Assembly: GCF_902703175.1 (NCBI RefSeq)
Contig: NZ_CACRYJ010000006.1
Coordinates: 124,001 to 188,000 of the forward strand
Direction: 5' to 3'
Source: Occultella aeris
GTDB taxonomy: Bacteria; Actinomycetota; Actinomycetes; Actinomycetales; Beutenbergiaceae
Length of the DNA: 64,000 bases
Shown here: positions 25,380 to 35,115 of the stretch, one piece after another
Numbering within the stretch: position 1 is the stretch's first letter
How the letters are laid out: every line of letters starts with the position of its first letter
Notes under the pieces: generated by a model
What the model saw: only the letters and a program-made list of their open reading frames with translations
What the model was told of the DNA's origin: nothing
Database searches by the model: none
Position numbers and translations under genes: made by a program

Positions 25380-27365
25380 TCAACCCTCGTCGGTCTCCCG
25401 TCGGAAGATCACGATGAGGACGCGCAGCACGAGGATGATACTGATGCACAGCAGCGTGCTTCCCAGGACGTGGTAGACCCCGATCTCGGGTGTCACCAGG
25501 GGACCGGGTGCGACGGCGAACAGCACGACCGACATCAGCCCCGCCGTCGCCCCCAGGATGGCGAGCAGCGCCTGGTGCCACAGTCCGGTCACGAACCGTC
25601 GGTCGCGCGGATCGGCGAGGAGCCGGACTCCCACCGAGAGGCGCCCGTGCTCGGCGGCGTCGGCCAGCCGGTCCATCCGGCGGGGCAGCCGGCGCAGGAT
25701 CGGCAGCGCGGTGGCGACCTCGTGGACCACGCGGGTCCGCACCGCCTCCGGGGTGAGCTCGCGGGCGATCCGGCTCACGCCCGCGGCCCGGGTCGCGCCG
25801 AGCAGGTCGTAGCCGGGGTCGATGGTGGTGAGGGTCCCTTCGAGCGTGGCGACCGCCCGGAAGACGGCGGCGACCTCCGGGCGGATGCCGAGCCGCTGCG
25901 TGGCGACGAGGCGGAACAGGGCTCCGAACGCGGCCGCGCCATCCGTGCTGCCGGCCGTCGTGAACCGCAGGATGATGATGCCGATCTCCTGTTCCAGGCC
26001 GCGCTCGTCGACCTTCTCCGGCCGGTCCACCAGTTCCAGGAGCGCGTCGGTGGCAGCCTGCGAGTCACCGGAGCCGAGCGCGGCCACCAGCCGGCCGACG
26101 TTCGCGCGGGTCACGGACCCGAGCCGGCCGACCGAGCCGAGGTCGAGCATCGCCAGGGTCCCGTCGGTGTCGACGAGCAGGTTCCCTGGGTGCAGGTCCA
26201 CGTGGAAGATTCCGCTCGTCAGCAACTGGTCGATCACGACGCGCAGGAGCGTGTCCGCGATCTCCCCGCGCCGCTCCTCGCCCAGGGCGACCAGGGCCTC
26301 CTCGGCGCTGCCGAGCGGGATGCCGGCCATCCGCTCCATCACCAGCACGCGGGGCGTGCACAGGTCCGTGTGCGGGGTGGGCACCCGGATCCCGTCGGTG
26401 CCCGCGGCGCGCAGTGCGGCGGCCACGGAGCGCATGTTGCCGGACTCGATGGTGAAGTCAAGCTCCTCCGCGAGCGCCTCCGAGAAGCCGTCGACGAGCC
26501 CTTGGAGCCCGAGGGAGGCGCCCCACTCGGTGCGGTCCGCGAGGGTGCGGGCGAGCCTCGCGATGATGTCCAGATCGCGCTCGACCTCGGCGCTGATGCC
26601 TGGTCGCTGGACCTTGACGACCACTTCGGAACCGTCCAGCAGGCGCCCCGCGTGGACCTGCGCGACGGACGCGGCAGCCAGCGGCTGCGAGTCGAGGAAG
26701 CTGAACACGTCCTCGACGCCGCGGCCGAGCTCGGTCTCCAGCATGTCCCGGACCTGCGGCCATGGCACCGCGGGTGCATCGTCCTGCAGCGCGGCCAGTT
26801 CAGACGTGAACTCCGGCGGCAGCAGGTCGCGGCGGGTGGACAGTTGCTGCCCGAGCTTGATGAAGGTGACGCCGCCGTCCTCGAGGGCCCGGCGCAGGGA
26901 GCGGGCCAGGTCACGCCGTTCGGGGGCGGTGCGCAACCCCCGATGCACCCGTCCGCGCAGGAACCGGGACAGGCCGTGCCTGGCGACGACGCGCAGGATG
27001 TGCAGGTAGCGGCGGGTGCGCGAGAGCCGGGCCCGCGCCGAACGCCGCAACTCCAGCGGCCCGGGCAGGGAGCCGGTCGGGACCAGCGCCTCGATGACCA
27101 CGAGGATCGCCATCGCAACGATCAGCACGAAACCAGACAGGAGCGCGACGTACAGTCCAAGGGTCAGGAAGTCCTGGTCCTGGGGTGGTGCGGGCAGGAT
27201 CGCCTGGAGGACCGTCGGGCCGAGGGCGCCGGCGACGAAGGCAGCCACCATGGTGCGCAGCAGACCCATCCGCACGCCGAGCAGCCGCCGCACGAGCAGC
27301 GCGAAGATCAGCACCGAGAAGATCACGCTGGCGACGGTGAGCGAGCTCCCCAGGAAGTCGACCAT
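25380..27365 (-). CDS. ABC1/UbiB (AarF-like) atypical kinase, membrane bound
   Basis: 661 residues. Four N-terminal membrane segments (to about residue 100), the kinase-like domain, and two C-terminal spans. UbiB-family hallmarks are clear: FIKLGQQLSTRRDLLP (KxGQ, near 168), AAASVAQVHAG, VVKVQRP, the catalytic HVDLHPGN near 388 and DLGSVG. The family supports isoprenoid quinone metabolism or membrane lipid homeostasis by ATPase activity. The extra N-terminal spans are longer than in minimal UbiB. No quinone genes are adjacent. Confidence 0.88.
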   Translation of the reverse strand: MVDFLGSSLTVASVIFSVLIFALLVRRLLGVRMGLLRTMVAAFVAGALGPTVLQAILPAPPQDQDFLTLGLYVALLSGFVLIVAMAILVVIEALVPTGSLPGPLELRRSARARLSRTRRYLHILRVVARHGLSRFLRGRVHRGLRTAPERRDLARSLRRALEDGGVTFIKLGQQLSTRRDLLPPEFTSELAALQDDAPAVPWPQVRDMLETELGRGVEDVFSFLDSQPLAAASVAQVHAGRLLDGSEVVVKVQRPGISAEVERDLDIIARLARTLADRTEWGASLGLQGLVDGFSEALAEELDFTIESGNMRSVAAALRAAGTDGIRVPTPHTDLCTPRVLVMERMAGIPLGSAEEALVALGEERRGEIADTLLRVVIDQLLTSGIFHVDLHPGNLLVDTDGTLAMLDLGSVGRLGSVTRANVGRLVAALGSGDSQAATDALLELVDRPEKVDERGLEQEIGIIILRFTTAGSTDGAAAFGALFRLVATQRLGIRPEVAAVFRAVATLEGTLTTIDPGYDLLGATRAAGVSRIARELTPEAVRTRVVHEVATALPILRRLPRRMDRLADAAEHGRLSVGVRLLADPRDRRFVTGLWHQALLAILGATAGLMSVVLFAVAPGPLVTPEIGVYHVLGSTLLCISIILVLRVLIVIFRRETDEG

Positions 27366-27434
27366 GGCCCCGAGTCTCCCGGCAATCGCAGCGCCGCACC
27401 AATCCCCGGGAAGGGGGAACGTGCGCGCGTGGAC

Positions 27435-27863
27435 TCACCCGGAAGGTGGAGACGCGGCGTCCCATTCGGCCACCAGGCGGGCCGGACTGACCTGCCGGTA
27501 GGACGCGTCCACCAGCTCGAAGACCTCGTCCCAGTCCACCTGCGCCACGGTCGTGCCGCCGTGGGCGAGGTCAAGGCCGATCCAGCCGTATGCCCCCTCG
27601 TAGGCGGGCAGGTAGTAGCGCTCGTCCTGCTCCAGTGCCGGTCGCTCGGCCTCGTCGGGCAGCACCAGGATGGAGTGGTCGTACCGGACCCGGGTGCTGG
27701 CCGGCCCCTTCGTGCCGCCGCCGTAGGTGACGAAGATCTTCGCCGTCCGGAACGTCGGCCGCCCGTGGCTGACCCGCTCGGTCACACCAGGGAACCGGCC
27801 GCAGGTGGCGCGCACACGCGCCAGGTACGGGTCGTCGTCATCGAACATCTGTGGGTGCGCCAT
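27435..27863 (-). CDS. MmcQ/YjbR-family protein
   Basis: 142 residues: FPGVTERVSHGRPTFRTAKIFVTY, RPALEQDERYYLPAYEGAYGWIGLDL and a C-terminal SYRQVSPARLVAEWD match the MmcQ/YjbR fold, a CyaY-like DNA-binding-type domain of unknown role. AGGAGAGG precedes ATG 27863. It is divergent from the LssY-C gene. Confidence 0.78.
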   Translation of the reverse strand: MAHPQMFDDDDPYLARVRATCGRFPGVTERVSHGRPTFRTAKIFVTYGGGTKGPASTRVRYDHSILVLPDEAERPALEQDERYYLPAYEGAYGWIGLDLAHGGTTVAQVDWDEVFELVDASYRQVSPARLVAEWDAASPPSG

Positions 27864-27935
27864 CGTGCCTCTCCTGCCGGTGCGGCAACAGCGTGTGGAC
27901 CATCGTAGGGGCCCACCGCCGGTTACCGTTGCACC

Positions 27936-29297
27936 ATGCGCGGGACGTTGAGCGAGCGGGCCCATGCGGCCGTCGAGGAGGTGCAGGAGAACCCGGTCAG
28001 ATTCGCCGACCGCGTGTTCTTCACCTTCGCGACCGTCGCCGCCGCGTGGCTGGCGTTCCTGCTCGTCAACCAGTTCGTGACAGCGGGATGGCGCCACGTC
28101 TGGGCGTTCCTGCCGTTCTGGCTGATCGTCGCCTACCTCCTGCTGCCGCGGATCCACTCCCTGCTCACCAAGGTGTACGTGCCGGACTACTTCATCGGTC
28201 GTTCGCGCACCCGCGAGGGCCTGCTCGGCGATCCCGTGAACGTCGGCTTCCGGGGCCGGCAGGACCGGATCCACGAGGCCATGCTCCGCGCCGGCTGGCA
28301 CCGGGCCGATGAGATCAACCTGACCAGCAGCCGCCGGATGGTGGTCTCGACCATCATGCGCCGGTCCTACTCCGATGCCCCGGTCAGCCCGCTCTACCTG
28401 TTCGGACGCCGGCAGCGGTTCACCTACCAGCAGGAGGTCGAGGGCAACCCAGCCAAGCGCCACCACGTCCGGTTCTGGCCATGTCCGAAGGGCTGGCGAC
28501 TGCCCGGCGGACACCGCGCGAACTGGCTGGCAGCGGGAACCTACGACACCGCCGTCGGGCTCAATCTGTTCACGCTGCAGGTGACGCACCGGATCGATGC
28601 CGACATCGACGCCGAACGGGACCACATCGTCGCGACGCTGACCGCCCCCGAAGCCGGGAACGCCGGCATCCGGGTGAAGCACCTGAAGAACTTCTCCACC
28701 GGCTACCACGCCCGCAACGGCGGCGGCGACGCGATCCGCACCGACGGGGACCTGCCGATCGTCGACGTGCGGGCGCTGCCGCCGGCGACGCCGGAGATCC
28801 TGGCGGCCGTCGAGGCCGATCACCGCGAGGCAGAGCAGAGCCGTGCCGTGCCGCTGACCGTTGCCCTCGGGCTGTTTCTGATGCTGCTGCGGGTGGTCGC
28901 CGGTGCGTTCTCGCTGAACTGGGTGCTGCACCTGGCCCGTGAGTCGATCGACGAGCTGTGGATCCTCGCCCCGATGCTCGACCTCGGCTTCAGCCTCGAG
29001 CAGGGGTACGTGCTCGTGCGTGGGGTCATCATGGGCTACCTGCTCGCCTATCTCTTGCTGTCCTACCTGGTGTACCGGGGTCGCAACTGGGCCCGGATGG
29101 TGACCATGGCGATCAGCACGGTGAGCATCATCGTGTACGCGGTGCTGTGGCTGACCGCGGCCCCGGAGAGTGCGCTCTCGAGCAACCTGATCGGCTCCTC
29201 GCTCGAGATCCTGGTGCTCCTGGCGTTCTCGGGCGAGACCGCGCGGCGGTTCACCAGCGGGAAGAACCCGGAGAACCACCCGATCGACGGGGTCTGA
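27936..29297 (+). CDS. LssY C-terminal-domain membrane protein
   Basis: 453 residues. Two N-terminal spans (about 27-70), a soluble LssY-C domain with DPVNVGFRGRQDRIHEAMLRAGW, HHVRFWPC and THRIDADIDAERDHI, then four C-terminal spans. LssY-C domains are often fused to PAP2 or DedA proteins and may act in envelope lipid chemistry; the activity is unknown. ATG 27936 lies six bases after TACCGT (27924-27929), so the message is probably leaderless. Confidence 0.75.
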   Translation: MRGTLSERAHAAVEEVQENPVRFADRVFFTFATVAAAWLAFLLVNQFVTAGWRHVWAFLPFWLIVAYLLLPRIHSLLTKVYVPDYFIGRSRTREGLLGDPVNVGFRGRQDRIHEAMLRAGWHRADEINLTSSRRMVVSTIMRRSYSDAPVSPLYLFGRRQRFTYQQEVEGNPAKRHHVRFWPCPKGWRLPGGHRANWLAAGTYDTAVGLNLFTLQVTHRIDADIDAERDHIVATLTAPEAGNAGIRVKHLKNFSTGYHARNGGGDAIRTDGDLPIVDVRALPPATPEILAAVEADHREAEQSRAVPLTVALGLFLMLLRVVAGAFSLNWVLHLARESIDELWILAPMLDLGFSLEQGYVLVRGVIMGYLLAYLLLSYLVYRGRNWARMVTMAISTVSIIVYAVLWLTAAPESALSSNLIGSSLEILVLLAFSGETARRFTSGKNPENHPIDGV

Positions 29298-29307
29298 ACA
29301 TCGACGA

Positions 29308-29346
29308 TTAGGCAAGCCTTGCCTATTTTAGGTTAGCCTCTCCTGA
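29308..29346 (+). promoter_or_regulatory. Tandem DtxR/IdeR-type iron boxes before hmuT
   Basis: Two 19-base sites, starting TTAGGCAAGCC at 29308 and TTAGGTTAGCC at 29328, match the consensus TTAGGTTAGCCTAACCTAA at about 15 and 16 positions. They lie 19 to 57 bases before the GTG start, so iron-bound DtxR/IdeR would block transcription. Confidence 0.85.
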
Positions 29347-29364
29347 GAACAGGGAGGTGGGCCC

Positions 29365-30504
29365 GTGCGGGCACGTCGATCGGTGATGCCGTCAGGGCGG
29401 CAGCCGGGTAGCAGCAAGGGTCTCGGGCCGGCGCGGAGCATCGCGACACTGCTCGCGGTGCTCGCGCTGGTCGCAGCGTGCTCGGGTGGTGCCGGCGGCG
29501 CCGGGGGAGCGCCCGACGGCGGAGCGCGGCTGGCCCAGGTGGAGCCGCTCACGGACCCGGGGGCGTACGTCGGTCCGAGCTCGGCGGTTCTCGCCGACTC
29601 CGCGATCGTGCCGATCGCCGCCGACCCGGAGCCGGTCCTCCCGGTCGCGCTCACCGACGCCCAGGGCACCGAGGTGACCGTGACGGACGTCAGCCGGATC
29701 CTCGCGCTGGACATCTACGGGTCCACCTCGCGCACCGTCTTCGAGCTCGGTCTGGGGGAGAACCTCGTGGGCCGGGACACCTCGTCGGCCTACCCCGAGA
29801 TCACCGACCGGCCCCTGGTGACCGCCAACGGGCATGAACTGAACGCCGAGTCGATCCTCGACCTCGCGCCGACCTTGATCATCACCGACACCAGCCTGGG
29901 ACCCTGGGACGTCGTCCTGCAGATGCGGGACGCCGGCATTCCCGTCGTGGTGGTGGATTCACATCGCAGCCTCGAGGGCGTCGGAGCGCTCATCCAGCAG
30001 GTGGCGGACGCGGTCGGCCTGAGCGCCGAGGGCGCAGCGCTCGCGGCCCGCGCCACCGCTGATATCGAGGCCACCGTCGCGCAGATCGCCGCGGTGGCGC
30101 CGCCCGAGGGGCAGCGCCTGCGGATCGCGTTCCTGTACGTCCGCGGCCAGTCCGGGATCTACTACCTGTTCGGCACCGGCTCCGGGACAGACTCCCTGAT
30201 CACCGCCCTCGGCGGGGTGGACGTGGCCACCGAGATCGGGTGGGACGGGATGCGACCGCTCACCGATGAGGGACTGATCGCCGCACAGCCGGATCTCGTC
30301 CTGGTCATGAGCAAGGGCCTGGAGTCCGTCGACGGCGTGGACGGACTGCTCGAGGCCGTGCCCGCGCTGGCGTACACCCCAGCAGGGGAGAACCGTCGCG
30401 TCGTGGATATGGACGACAGCCAGATCCTGTCCTTCGGGCCGAACACCGCCGACGTGCTCGATGCGCTCGCGGTTGCGATCTACGCACCCGAGGCCAACCA
30501 GTGA
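29365..30504 (+). CDS. hmuT: Heme ABC transporter substrate-binding lipoprotein
   Basis: 379 residues. Lipoprotein signal with Cys39 (LALVAAC). The body is a class III binding protein: ILALDIYGSTSRTVFELGL, NGHELNAESILDLAPTLII near 157, and GIYYLFGTGSGTDSLI near 265; a His and a Tyr in such loops hold heme iron in HmuT proteins. GTG 29365 is chosen because AGGGAGG lies seven bases upstream; ATG 29386 is the alternative. Iron boxes precede it and hmuU overlaps by four bases. It would receive heme from the surface proteins encoded downstream. Confidence 0.88.
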   Translation: MRARRSVMPSGRQPGSSKGLGPARSIATLLAVLALVAACSGGAGGAGGAPDGGARLAQVEPLTDPGAYVGPSSAVLADSAIVPIAADPEPVLPVALTDAQGTEVTVTDVSRILALDIYGSTSRTVFELGLGENLVGRDTSSAYPEITDRPLVTANGHELNAESILDLAPTLIITDTSLGPWDVVLQMRDAGIPVVVVDSHRSLEGVGALIQQVADAVGLSAEGAALAARATADIEATVAQIAAVAPPEGQRLRIAFLYVRGQSGIYYLFGTGSGTDSLITALGGVDVATEIGWDGMRPLTDEGLIAAQPDLVLVMSKGLESVDGVDGLLEAVPALAYTPAGENRRVVDMDDSQILSFGPNTADVLDALAVAIYAPEANQ

Positions 30505-31697
30505 CCGCCTATGCCCCCGTGCGGCTGAGCCGGCCGGCGCCGCCGGACCCGGCCGGTGGGGCAGGGATGGGCCATGGAGCCGTCGTCGCGGTCGGATCGG
30601 TCGGCGACGAAGTCGACGTCGGCGGTGCGCCGACGCGGACCAGCGTGGCGCGCGCACCGTCCCGGGCCGGCCGGGTGGTGGTGCTCTTCGTCTCGCTCAC
30701 CGTCGCACTGGGGGTCCTGCTGATCCTGTCCGTCGGCCTCGGGCAGATGGGGATCACGCCGGCCGAGGTGCTCGGCTCGATCCTGAACCGGCTGGGCCTG
30801 GGCGTGCTGCCTGGGCCCGCGCACCCGAACGCGGAGTCCGCGCTCTGGGCGGTCCGGATGCCCCGGCTGCTCCTCGCCGCCATGGTCGGGGCCGCGCTGG
30901 CCACCGGGGGCGTGCTCATGCAGGGTGTCTTCGGCAACCCGCTCGCCGAGCCCGGCGTGATCGGGGTCTCCTCCGGTGCGGCGGTCGGCGCCTGCACGGT
31001 CATCGTGCTCGGCCTGAACGCCCTGGGCACCTGGACCGCCGTGGTCGCCGCCTTCATCGGCGGGCTGATCACGACCGCGGTCGCCTACTCGACCGCGCGA
31101 CAGGAGGGGCGCACCGAGGTCGTCACCCTGGTCCTGACCGGGGTGGCCGTCAACGCGGTGGCGGGGGCGATCATCGCGTTCCTGACCTTCCTCGGGGACA
31201 CCTCGGCGCGTGAGGAGATCGTGTTCTGGCAATTGGGCAGCCTGAACGGCACCCGGTGGGAGCACGTGCTGGTCGCGGCGCCGGTGATCGTGCTGGGGGT
31301 GGCCGCATCCGGGCTGTTCGCGCGCCGGCTCGACCTGCTCGCTCTCGGCGAGCGACCGGCCCGGCACTTGGGCGTGGACGTCGAACGGCTCCGGATCGTG
31401 GTCATCGTGCTGGTCGCCATCCTGACCAGCGCCGCCGTGGCGTTCTGCGGCGTGATCGCGTTCGTGGGGCTGGTGGTGCCGCACCTGGTCCGGATGCTCG
31501 TCGGTCCCGGGCACACCGTCCTGCTGCCCGCCAGCGCCCTCGGCGGCGCGGTCCTGCTGCTCGCCGCGGACCTCGCCGCCCGCACCGTGGTGCCGTACGC
31601 GGACCTGCCGATCGGCATGCTCACCGCCCTCGTCGGCGGACCGTTCTTCTTCTACCTGATCCGCCGGACCCGGCGCGGCGCGGGGGGCTGGTCATGA
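30501..31697 (+). CDS. hmuU: Heme ABC transporter permease (FecCD family)
   Basis: 398 residues, with a long unusual cytoplasmic leader of about 55 residues before roughly ten spans. Family motifs: RMPRLLLAAMVGAALATGG, GNPLAEPGVIGVSSGAAVG and GVIAFVGLVVPHLVRMLVGP, the last being the coupling region for the ATPase. GTGA overlap with hmuT and ATGA overlap with hmuV indicate one transcript. Confidence 0.9.
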   Translation: MTAYAPVRLSRPAPPDPAGGAGMGHGAVVAVGSVGDEVDVGGAPTRTSVARAPSRAGRVVVLFVSLTVALGVLLILSVGLGQMGITPAEVLGSILNRLGLGVLPGPAHPNAESALWAVRMPRLLLAAMVGAALATGGVLMQGVFGNPLAEPGVIGVSSGAAVGACTVIVLGLNALGTWTAVVAAFIGGLITTAVAYSTARQEGRTEVVTLVLTGVAVNAVAGAIIAFLTFLGDTSAREEIVFWQLGSLNGTRWEHVLVAAPVIVLGVAASGLFARRLDLLALGERPARHLGVDVERLRIVVIVLVAILTSAAVAFCGVIAFVGLVVPHLVRMLVGPGHTVLLPASALGGAVLLLAADLAARTVVPYADLPIGMLTALVGGPFFFYLIRRTRRGAGGWS

Positions 31698-32554
31698 GCG
31701 CCCAGGCGGTGCGGGCGCCGAGCATGGCCTACCCGTGGGACGGCCCCGAGCCCAGGGCAGCGCTGATCGGCTGCGAAGGCCTCAGCCTGCGCCTTGGCGG
31801 GCAGCCGGTGCTGGTCGACGTGGACCTGCGGGTGCACGCCGGCGAGGTCGTCGCCCTGGTGGGACCCAATGGCGCGGGCAAGTCCACCCTGCTCGCCGCG
31901 CTCGCGGGCGACCTCGACCCCGAGCAGGGCCGTGTGCTGCTCGGCGAGCACGACCTGAGCGCGGTGCCCGTGGCCGAGCGTGCCCGTGCCCGCGCCGTGC
32001 AGGTCCAGGAGGCCCGGCTCTCGTTCGCGTTCCGCGCGGAGGAGGTCGTCCGGATGGGCCGGGCACCGTGGCGGGGAACGCGGTTCGCCGCCGAGGACGA
32101 CGCGGTGGTCGCCGATGCCCTGAGAACCAGCGAGGTCGAGCATCTGGCCGGGCGCCTGTTCCCGACCCTGTCCGGCGGTGAGAAGGCCCGCACGGCCTTC
32201 GCCCGCGCCGTCGGGCAGGAGACGGCCGTGCTGATGCTCGACGAACCCACCGCGGCCCTGGACATCCGGCACCAGGAGCGCCTGCTCGCCGAGGTCCGCG
32301 AACGAGCCGCTGCCGGGGTGGGCGTGGTCGTCGTGTTGCACGACCTCACCCTCGCCGCCGCCTACGCGGACCGGATCGTGTTGCTCGCGGACGGCCGGGT
32401 CCGCGCGGACGGGCCCCCGCGAGACGTGCTCACCGCGGAACTGCTGACCGAGGTCTATCGGTACCCGATCGCCGTCGTGGAGCACGAGGACTCCCGCGCG
32501 CTCGTGGTACTCCCGCTGCGCGATCGGCGCAGCCCACAGAAGGAGGAGTCATGA
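31694..32554 (+). CDS. hmuV: Heme ABC transporter ATP-binding protein
   Basis: 286 residues. Walker A GPNGAGKST near 58, signature LSGGEKAR near 160, Walker B VLMLDEPTAALD near 178, switch VVVLHDLTLA. The N-terminus is about 25 residues longer than in minimal HmuV. It energises heme import through HmuU. ATG 31694 overlaps the stop of hmuU, and its own stop overlaps the next gene. Confidence 0.92.
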   Translation: MSAQAVRAPSMAYPWDGPEPRAALIGCEGLSLRLGGQPVLVDVDLRVHAGEVVALVGPNGAGKSTLLAALAGDLDPEQGRVLLGEHDLSAVPVAERARARAVQVQEARLSFAFRAEEVVRMGRAPWRGTRFAAEDDAVVADALRTSEVEHLAGRLFPTLSGGEKARTAFARAVGQETAVLMLDEPTAALDIRHQERLLAEVRERAAAGVGVVVVLHDLTLAAAYADRIVLLADGRVRADGPPRDVLTAELLTEVYRYPIAVVEHEDSRALVVLPLRDRRSPQKEES

Positions 32555-33786
32555 GCGCGACCGCAGACCGGTGGCGCACGGCGCTCGCTGCGACCGCAGC
32601 GGCGGTTGCGCTGTGCGCGGCGTCCGTGCTGACCGCCGCACCCGTGGCCGCGGCCGGAAGGGTCACCATCGACAGTGACCTCGGCGGCGCCCAGGTGTCG
32701 CTGACCGAGCCCACGACGATCTCGGTGAACGGGTCCGGGTTCCAGTCGATCCAGAACGGCTTCGGTGGCGTCTATGTGCTGTTCGGCTGGGTCACGGATC
32801 CCGGGGGCGGGTCCTGGCGACCCAGCGAGGGCGGACACACGGGTGACACCTATCTGTACGTGCCGGACACCGAGGCGCTGGACAACGCCGGCTACCAGCG
32901 ATTCGTATCGTTTCCCGGCTCCAGCACGGCCGCCGCTGCGAACGGCGGCCTGCTCGCCGCGGACGGCACCTTCTCGCTCTCGATGATCATCCCCGGCCCC
33001 ACCTTCACCGCCCAGGACCGCGACGGCAACGCCGCGAGCGTGGACTGCCGCGAGGTCAGCTGCGGCATCATCACCGTCGGCGCGCACGGCGTGGTCAACG
33101 CGAACAACGAGTCGTTCACGCCCGTGACGTTCATCGACACCTCCGGTTCCGCAGGCTCGAGCGGCTCGAGTGGCACCGACGCGGGGGCCGAACCAGCGGC
33201 GACCGGTGCCGAGGCCACCGACGCCGAGACGCCGGCCGGGGGCGCCGAGGAGGCCTCGGTCACCACCGGCCCGGCCACGATAGGGGTGGACCAGACGGCG
33301 GTCGTGCAGGGCCGGGTGGTCGGCTTCACCGGGCAGGGATTCACGCCGGGTGAGCAGGTTCTGGTGACCCTCGCCGGTGGGTTGGCCGCGGCCGGTCCCT
33401 ACACCGCCGGCCAGTTCGGGGAGGTCGCCGGGACGCTGGCACTGCCCACGGACATCCGGCTCGGCACCCACGTGCTGCGCATGTCCGGCGCCGGGTCCGG
33501 GCAGGCGCCGGAGATCACGCTGACCGTCATGCCCGATCCCGACGCCGCCCCACCGCTGACGCAGGAGCAGCCGGGACTGTCCTGGGCGTTCCTCGTGGCC
33601 GTGATCGTCGGGGCAGTGCTGCTGGCACTCATCCTGTCCTCGCTGATCGCGGCGCTGGTGCGGCGCCGGCGCCGGAAGCGCATCGCTGCCGAAACGACCA
33701 CAGCGGCTTCCGCGGCGGGCCAGGTCGACGACACAGTCGTGCTGCCCCCGGTACGCCGAACGACCCGTCGTGAGGTGGGCGTATGA
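32551..33786 (+). CDS. Heme-locus surface protein with C-terminal membrane anchor
   Basis: 411 residues. Signal peptide to about residue 35 (PVAAA), a beta-rich domain with VSLTEPTTISVNGSGF and GVYVLFGWV, ending in VDCREVSCGIITVGAH, a segment typical of actinobacterial surface proteins that accompany HtaA. A Ser/Gly/Glu linker leads to a second beta domain (about 240-330), one span and a basic tail (RRRRRKR). It is welded to hmuV by an ATGA overlap, so a role in presenting heme to HmuT is likely but inferred. Confidence 0.7.
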   Translation: MSATADRWRTALAATAAAVALCAASVLTAAPVAAAGRVTIDSDLGGAQVSLTEPTTISVNGSGFQSIQNGFGGVYVLFGWVTDPGGGSWRPSEGGHTGDTYLYVPDTEALDNAGYQRFVSFPGSSTAAAANGGLLAADGTFSLSMIIPGPTFTAQDRDGNAASVDCREVSCGIITVGAHGVVNANNESFTPVTFIDTSGSAGSSGSSGTDAGAEPAATGAEATDAETPAGGAEEASVTTGPATIGVDQTAVVQGRVVGFTGQGFTPGEQVLVTLAGGLAAAGPYTAGQFGEVAGTLALPTDIRLGTHVLRMSGAGSGQAPEITLTVMPDPDAAPPLTQEQPGLSWAFLVAVIVGAVLLALILSSLIAALVRRRRRKRIAAETTTAASAAGQVDDTVVLPPVRRTTRREVGV

Positions 33787-35063
33787 GTCGGCGCTTCCTC
33801 GGGGCCCTCGCCCTGGCCGTCGCGCTCGCGTTCTCGGCGGTGGCTCCCGCGCACGCTGACGACGTGAACGTCACCGTGACCATCCCCGGCGCCGGCGGTC
33901 CGGTGACCCTCAGCGACGCGCAGCTGCGTTGGGGGCTGAACGACGAGACCGGCAGCGGAGCGTTCTTCGGGGGGTGCAACTTCCTCTCGGCGGGGATCGC
34001 CGGGGACGCCGGGAGCTCGCACGTGTGGCCCAACGGCAATCCCTACTACCACTCGGCCGCCGGGAACGTCACGATCGAGCGCCCCGTCGTGTCCGGAGCG
34101 ACCACCGCCTACCGGGAGGCCACCTGGGACGAGCGATGCCTGGACCCGGCGGGTAACCGGCTCAGCTCCTCCGGGTTCAACTCGAGCGGCCAGCAGGTGG
34201 TGATCGACGGCGGCACGGGCGAGATGGACCCGGACGAGGGCACGGCGACCGTCCGCTGGGAGGGTTCCTTCACGGTCGCCTACTACGGCGGCATGACGTA
34301 CTGGTGGGCCTCCGACCCCGTGCTCACGGTCGTCGACGGCATCGGCACGCTGACCGCCACCGCGGGCGGGTTCGGTGCCTCGATGGAGGACACGTCGAAG
34401 TGGGTCCCGCTGCCGGAGCGCCAGATCGTGCTCGCGAACCTGGGCGCCGTCGACCTGGATGCCGAGGCCGGGTTCGCCGCACTGCCCGCCTACTCCGGGG
34501 TGACGGCGAGCGTGCCGGGCGGTGCCATCGCGCAGGTGCGCACCGGTGACGCCTGGGGCTCGTTCCCGCAGTCCTTCATCGACTTCCAGTTCCAGACCGG
34601 GCAGGGCTCGTACTGGTACTCCTCCGGAGGGTTGCGCGACCGCGCAAAGCCGGCCACCACCGTCTACGTGTCCTACGACGCGCAGCATCCGGTCACCGTG
34701 CCCCCGCCCGTGCTGGTCGACCCCCCGAGCGGCCTCGGCCCAGGGTTCGGCGGCGGGAGCGGCACGGGCGTCGCGGGCGGCAATGGCAGCGGGGGATCCG
34801 GCGTAGGCCAAACCCCACCGAGGGTCGCGCCGACTGCCGTGGCGCCGCTGGTGACCGATGCGCCGTTCGTCCGCACGGCAGCGCTCGCTCCGGACACACT
34901 GCTGCCGTCCACCGGCCTCATTCCGGACGTCGGAGCACTGTCCGGCATGGACCCGGCCGAGCAGTTCGCGTGGGCCTTGTCCGGCGTGTTCGCGCTCTCG
35001 GGGGCAGCTCTGGTCGGGTTCCGCAAGGGCTGGCTCATCCTGCCGTGGCTCATCTCCAGATGA
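33783..35063 (+). CDS. HtaA-like heme-binding surface protein 1
   Basis: 426 residues. Signal peptide ends near 27 (APAHA). The HtaA-like domain (about 40-300) shows LRWGLNDE, FFGGCNFLSAG, GNVTIERP, YYGGMTYWWASDPVLTV, GFGASMED and GSFPQSF...SYWYSSGG. Then a Gly-rich linker, an LLPSTG motif near 375, and a span (FAWALSGVFALSGAALVGF) followed by a short tail. The LPSTG-to-span distance is longer than in sortase substrates, so it is probably membrane-anchored. HtaA domains bind heme through Tyr/His. It is a paralogue of the next gene and overlaps the previous one by four bases. Confidence 0.75.
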   Translation: MSRRFLGALALAVALAFSAVAPAHADDVNVTVTIPGAGGPVTLSDAQLRWGLNDETGSGAFFGGCNFLSAGIAGDAGSSHVWPNGNPYYHSAAGNVTIERPVVSGATTAYREATWDERCLDPAGNRLSSSGFNSSGQQVVIDGGTGEMDPDEGTATVRWEGSFTVAYYGGMTYWWASDPVLTVVDGIGTLTATAGGFGASMEDTSKWVPLPERQIVLANLGAVDLDAEAGFAALPAYSGVTASVPGGAIAQVRTGDAWGSFPQSFIDFQFQTGQGSYWYSSGGLRDRAKPATTVYVSYDAQHPVTVPPPVLVDPPSGLGPGFGGGSGTGVAGGNGSGGSGVGQTPPRVAPTAVAPLVTDAPFVRTAALAPDTLLPSTGLIPDVGALSGMDPAEQFAWALSGVFALSGAALVGFRKGWLILPWLISR

Positions 35064-35115
35064 GCCACGGCGTCGCCTGCGGGGCGCCGAGTGACCGCGG
35101 AGTGAGAGGCACTGG

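Noticed and set aside
24336-27908. A 1190-codon open frame opposite the GNAT, MarR and ABC1-kinase genes
   Set aside because: Crosses three unrelated genes and shows no domain; a GC-rich shadow.
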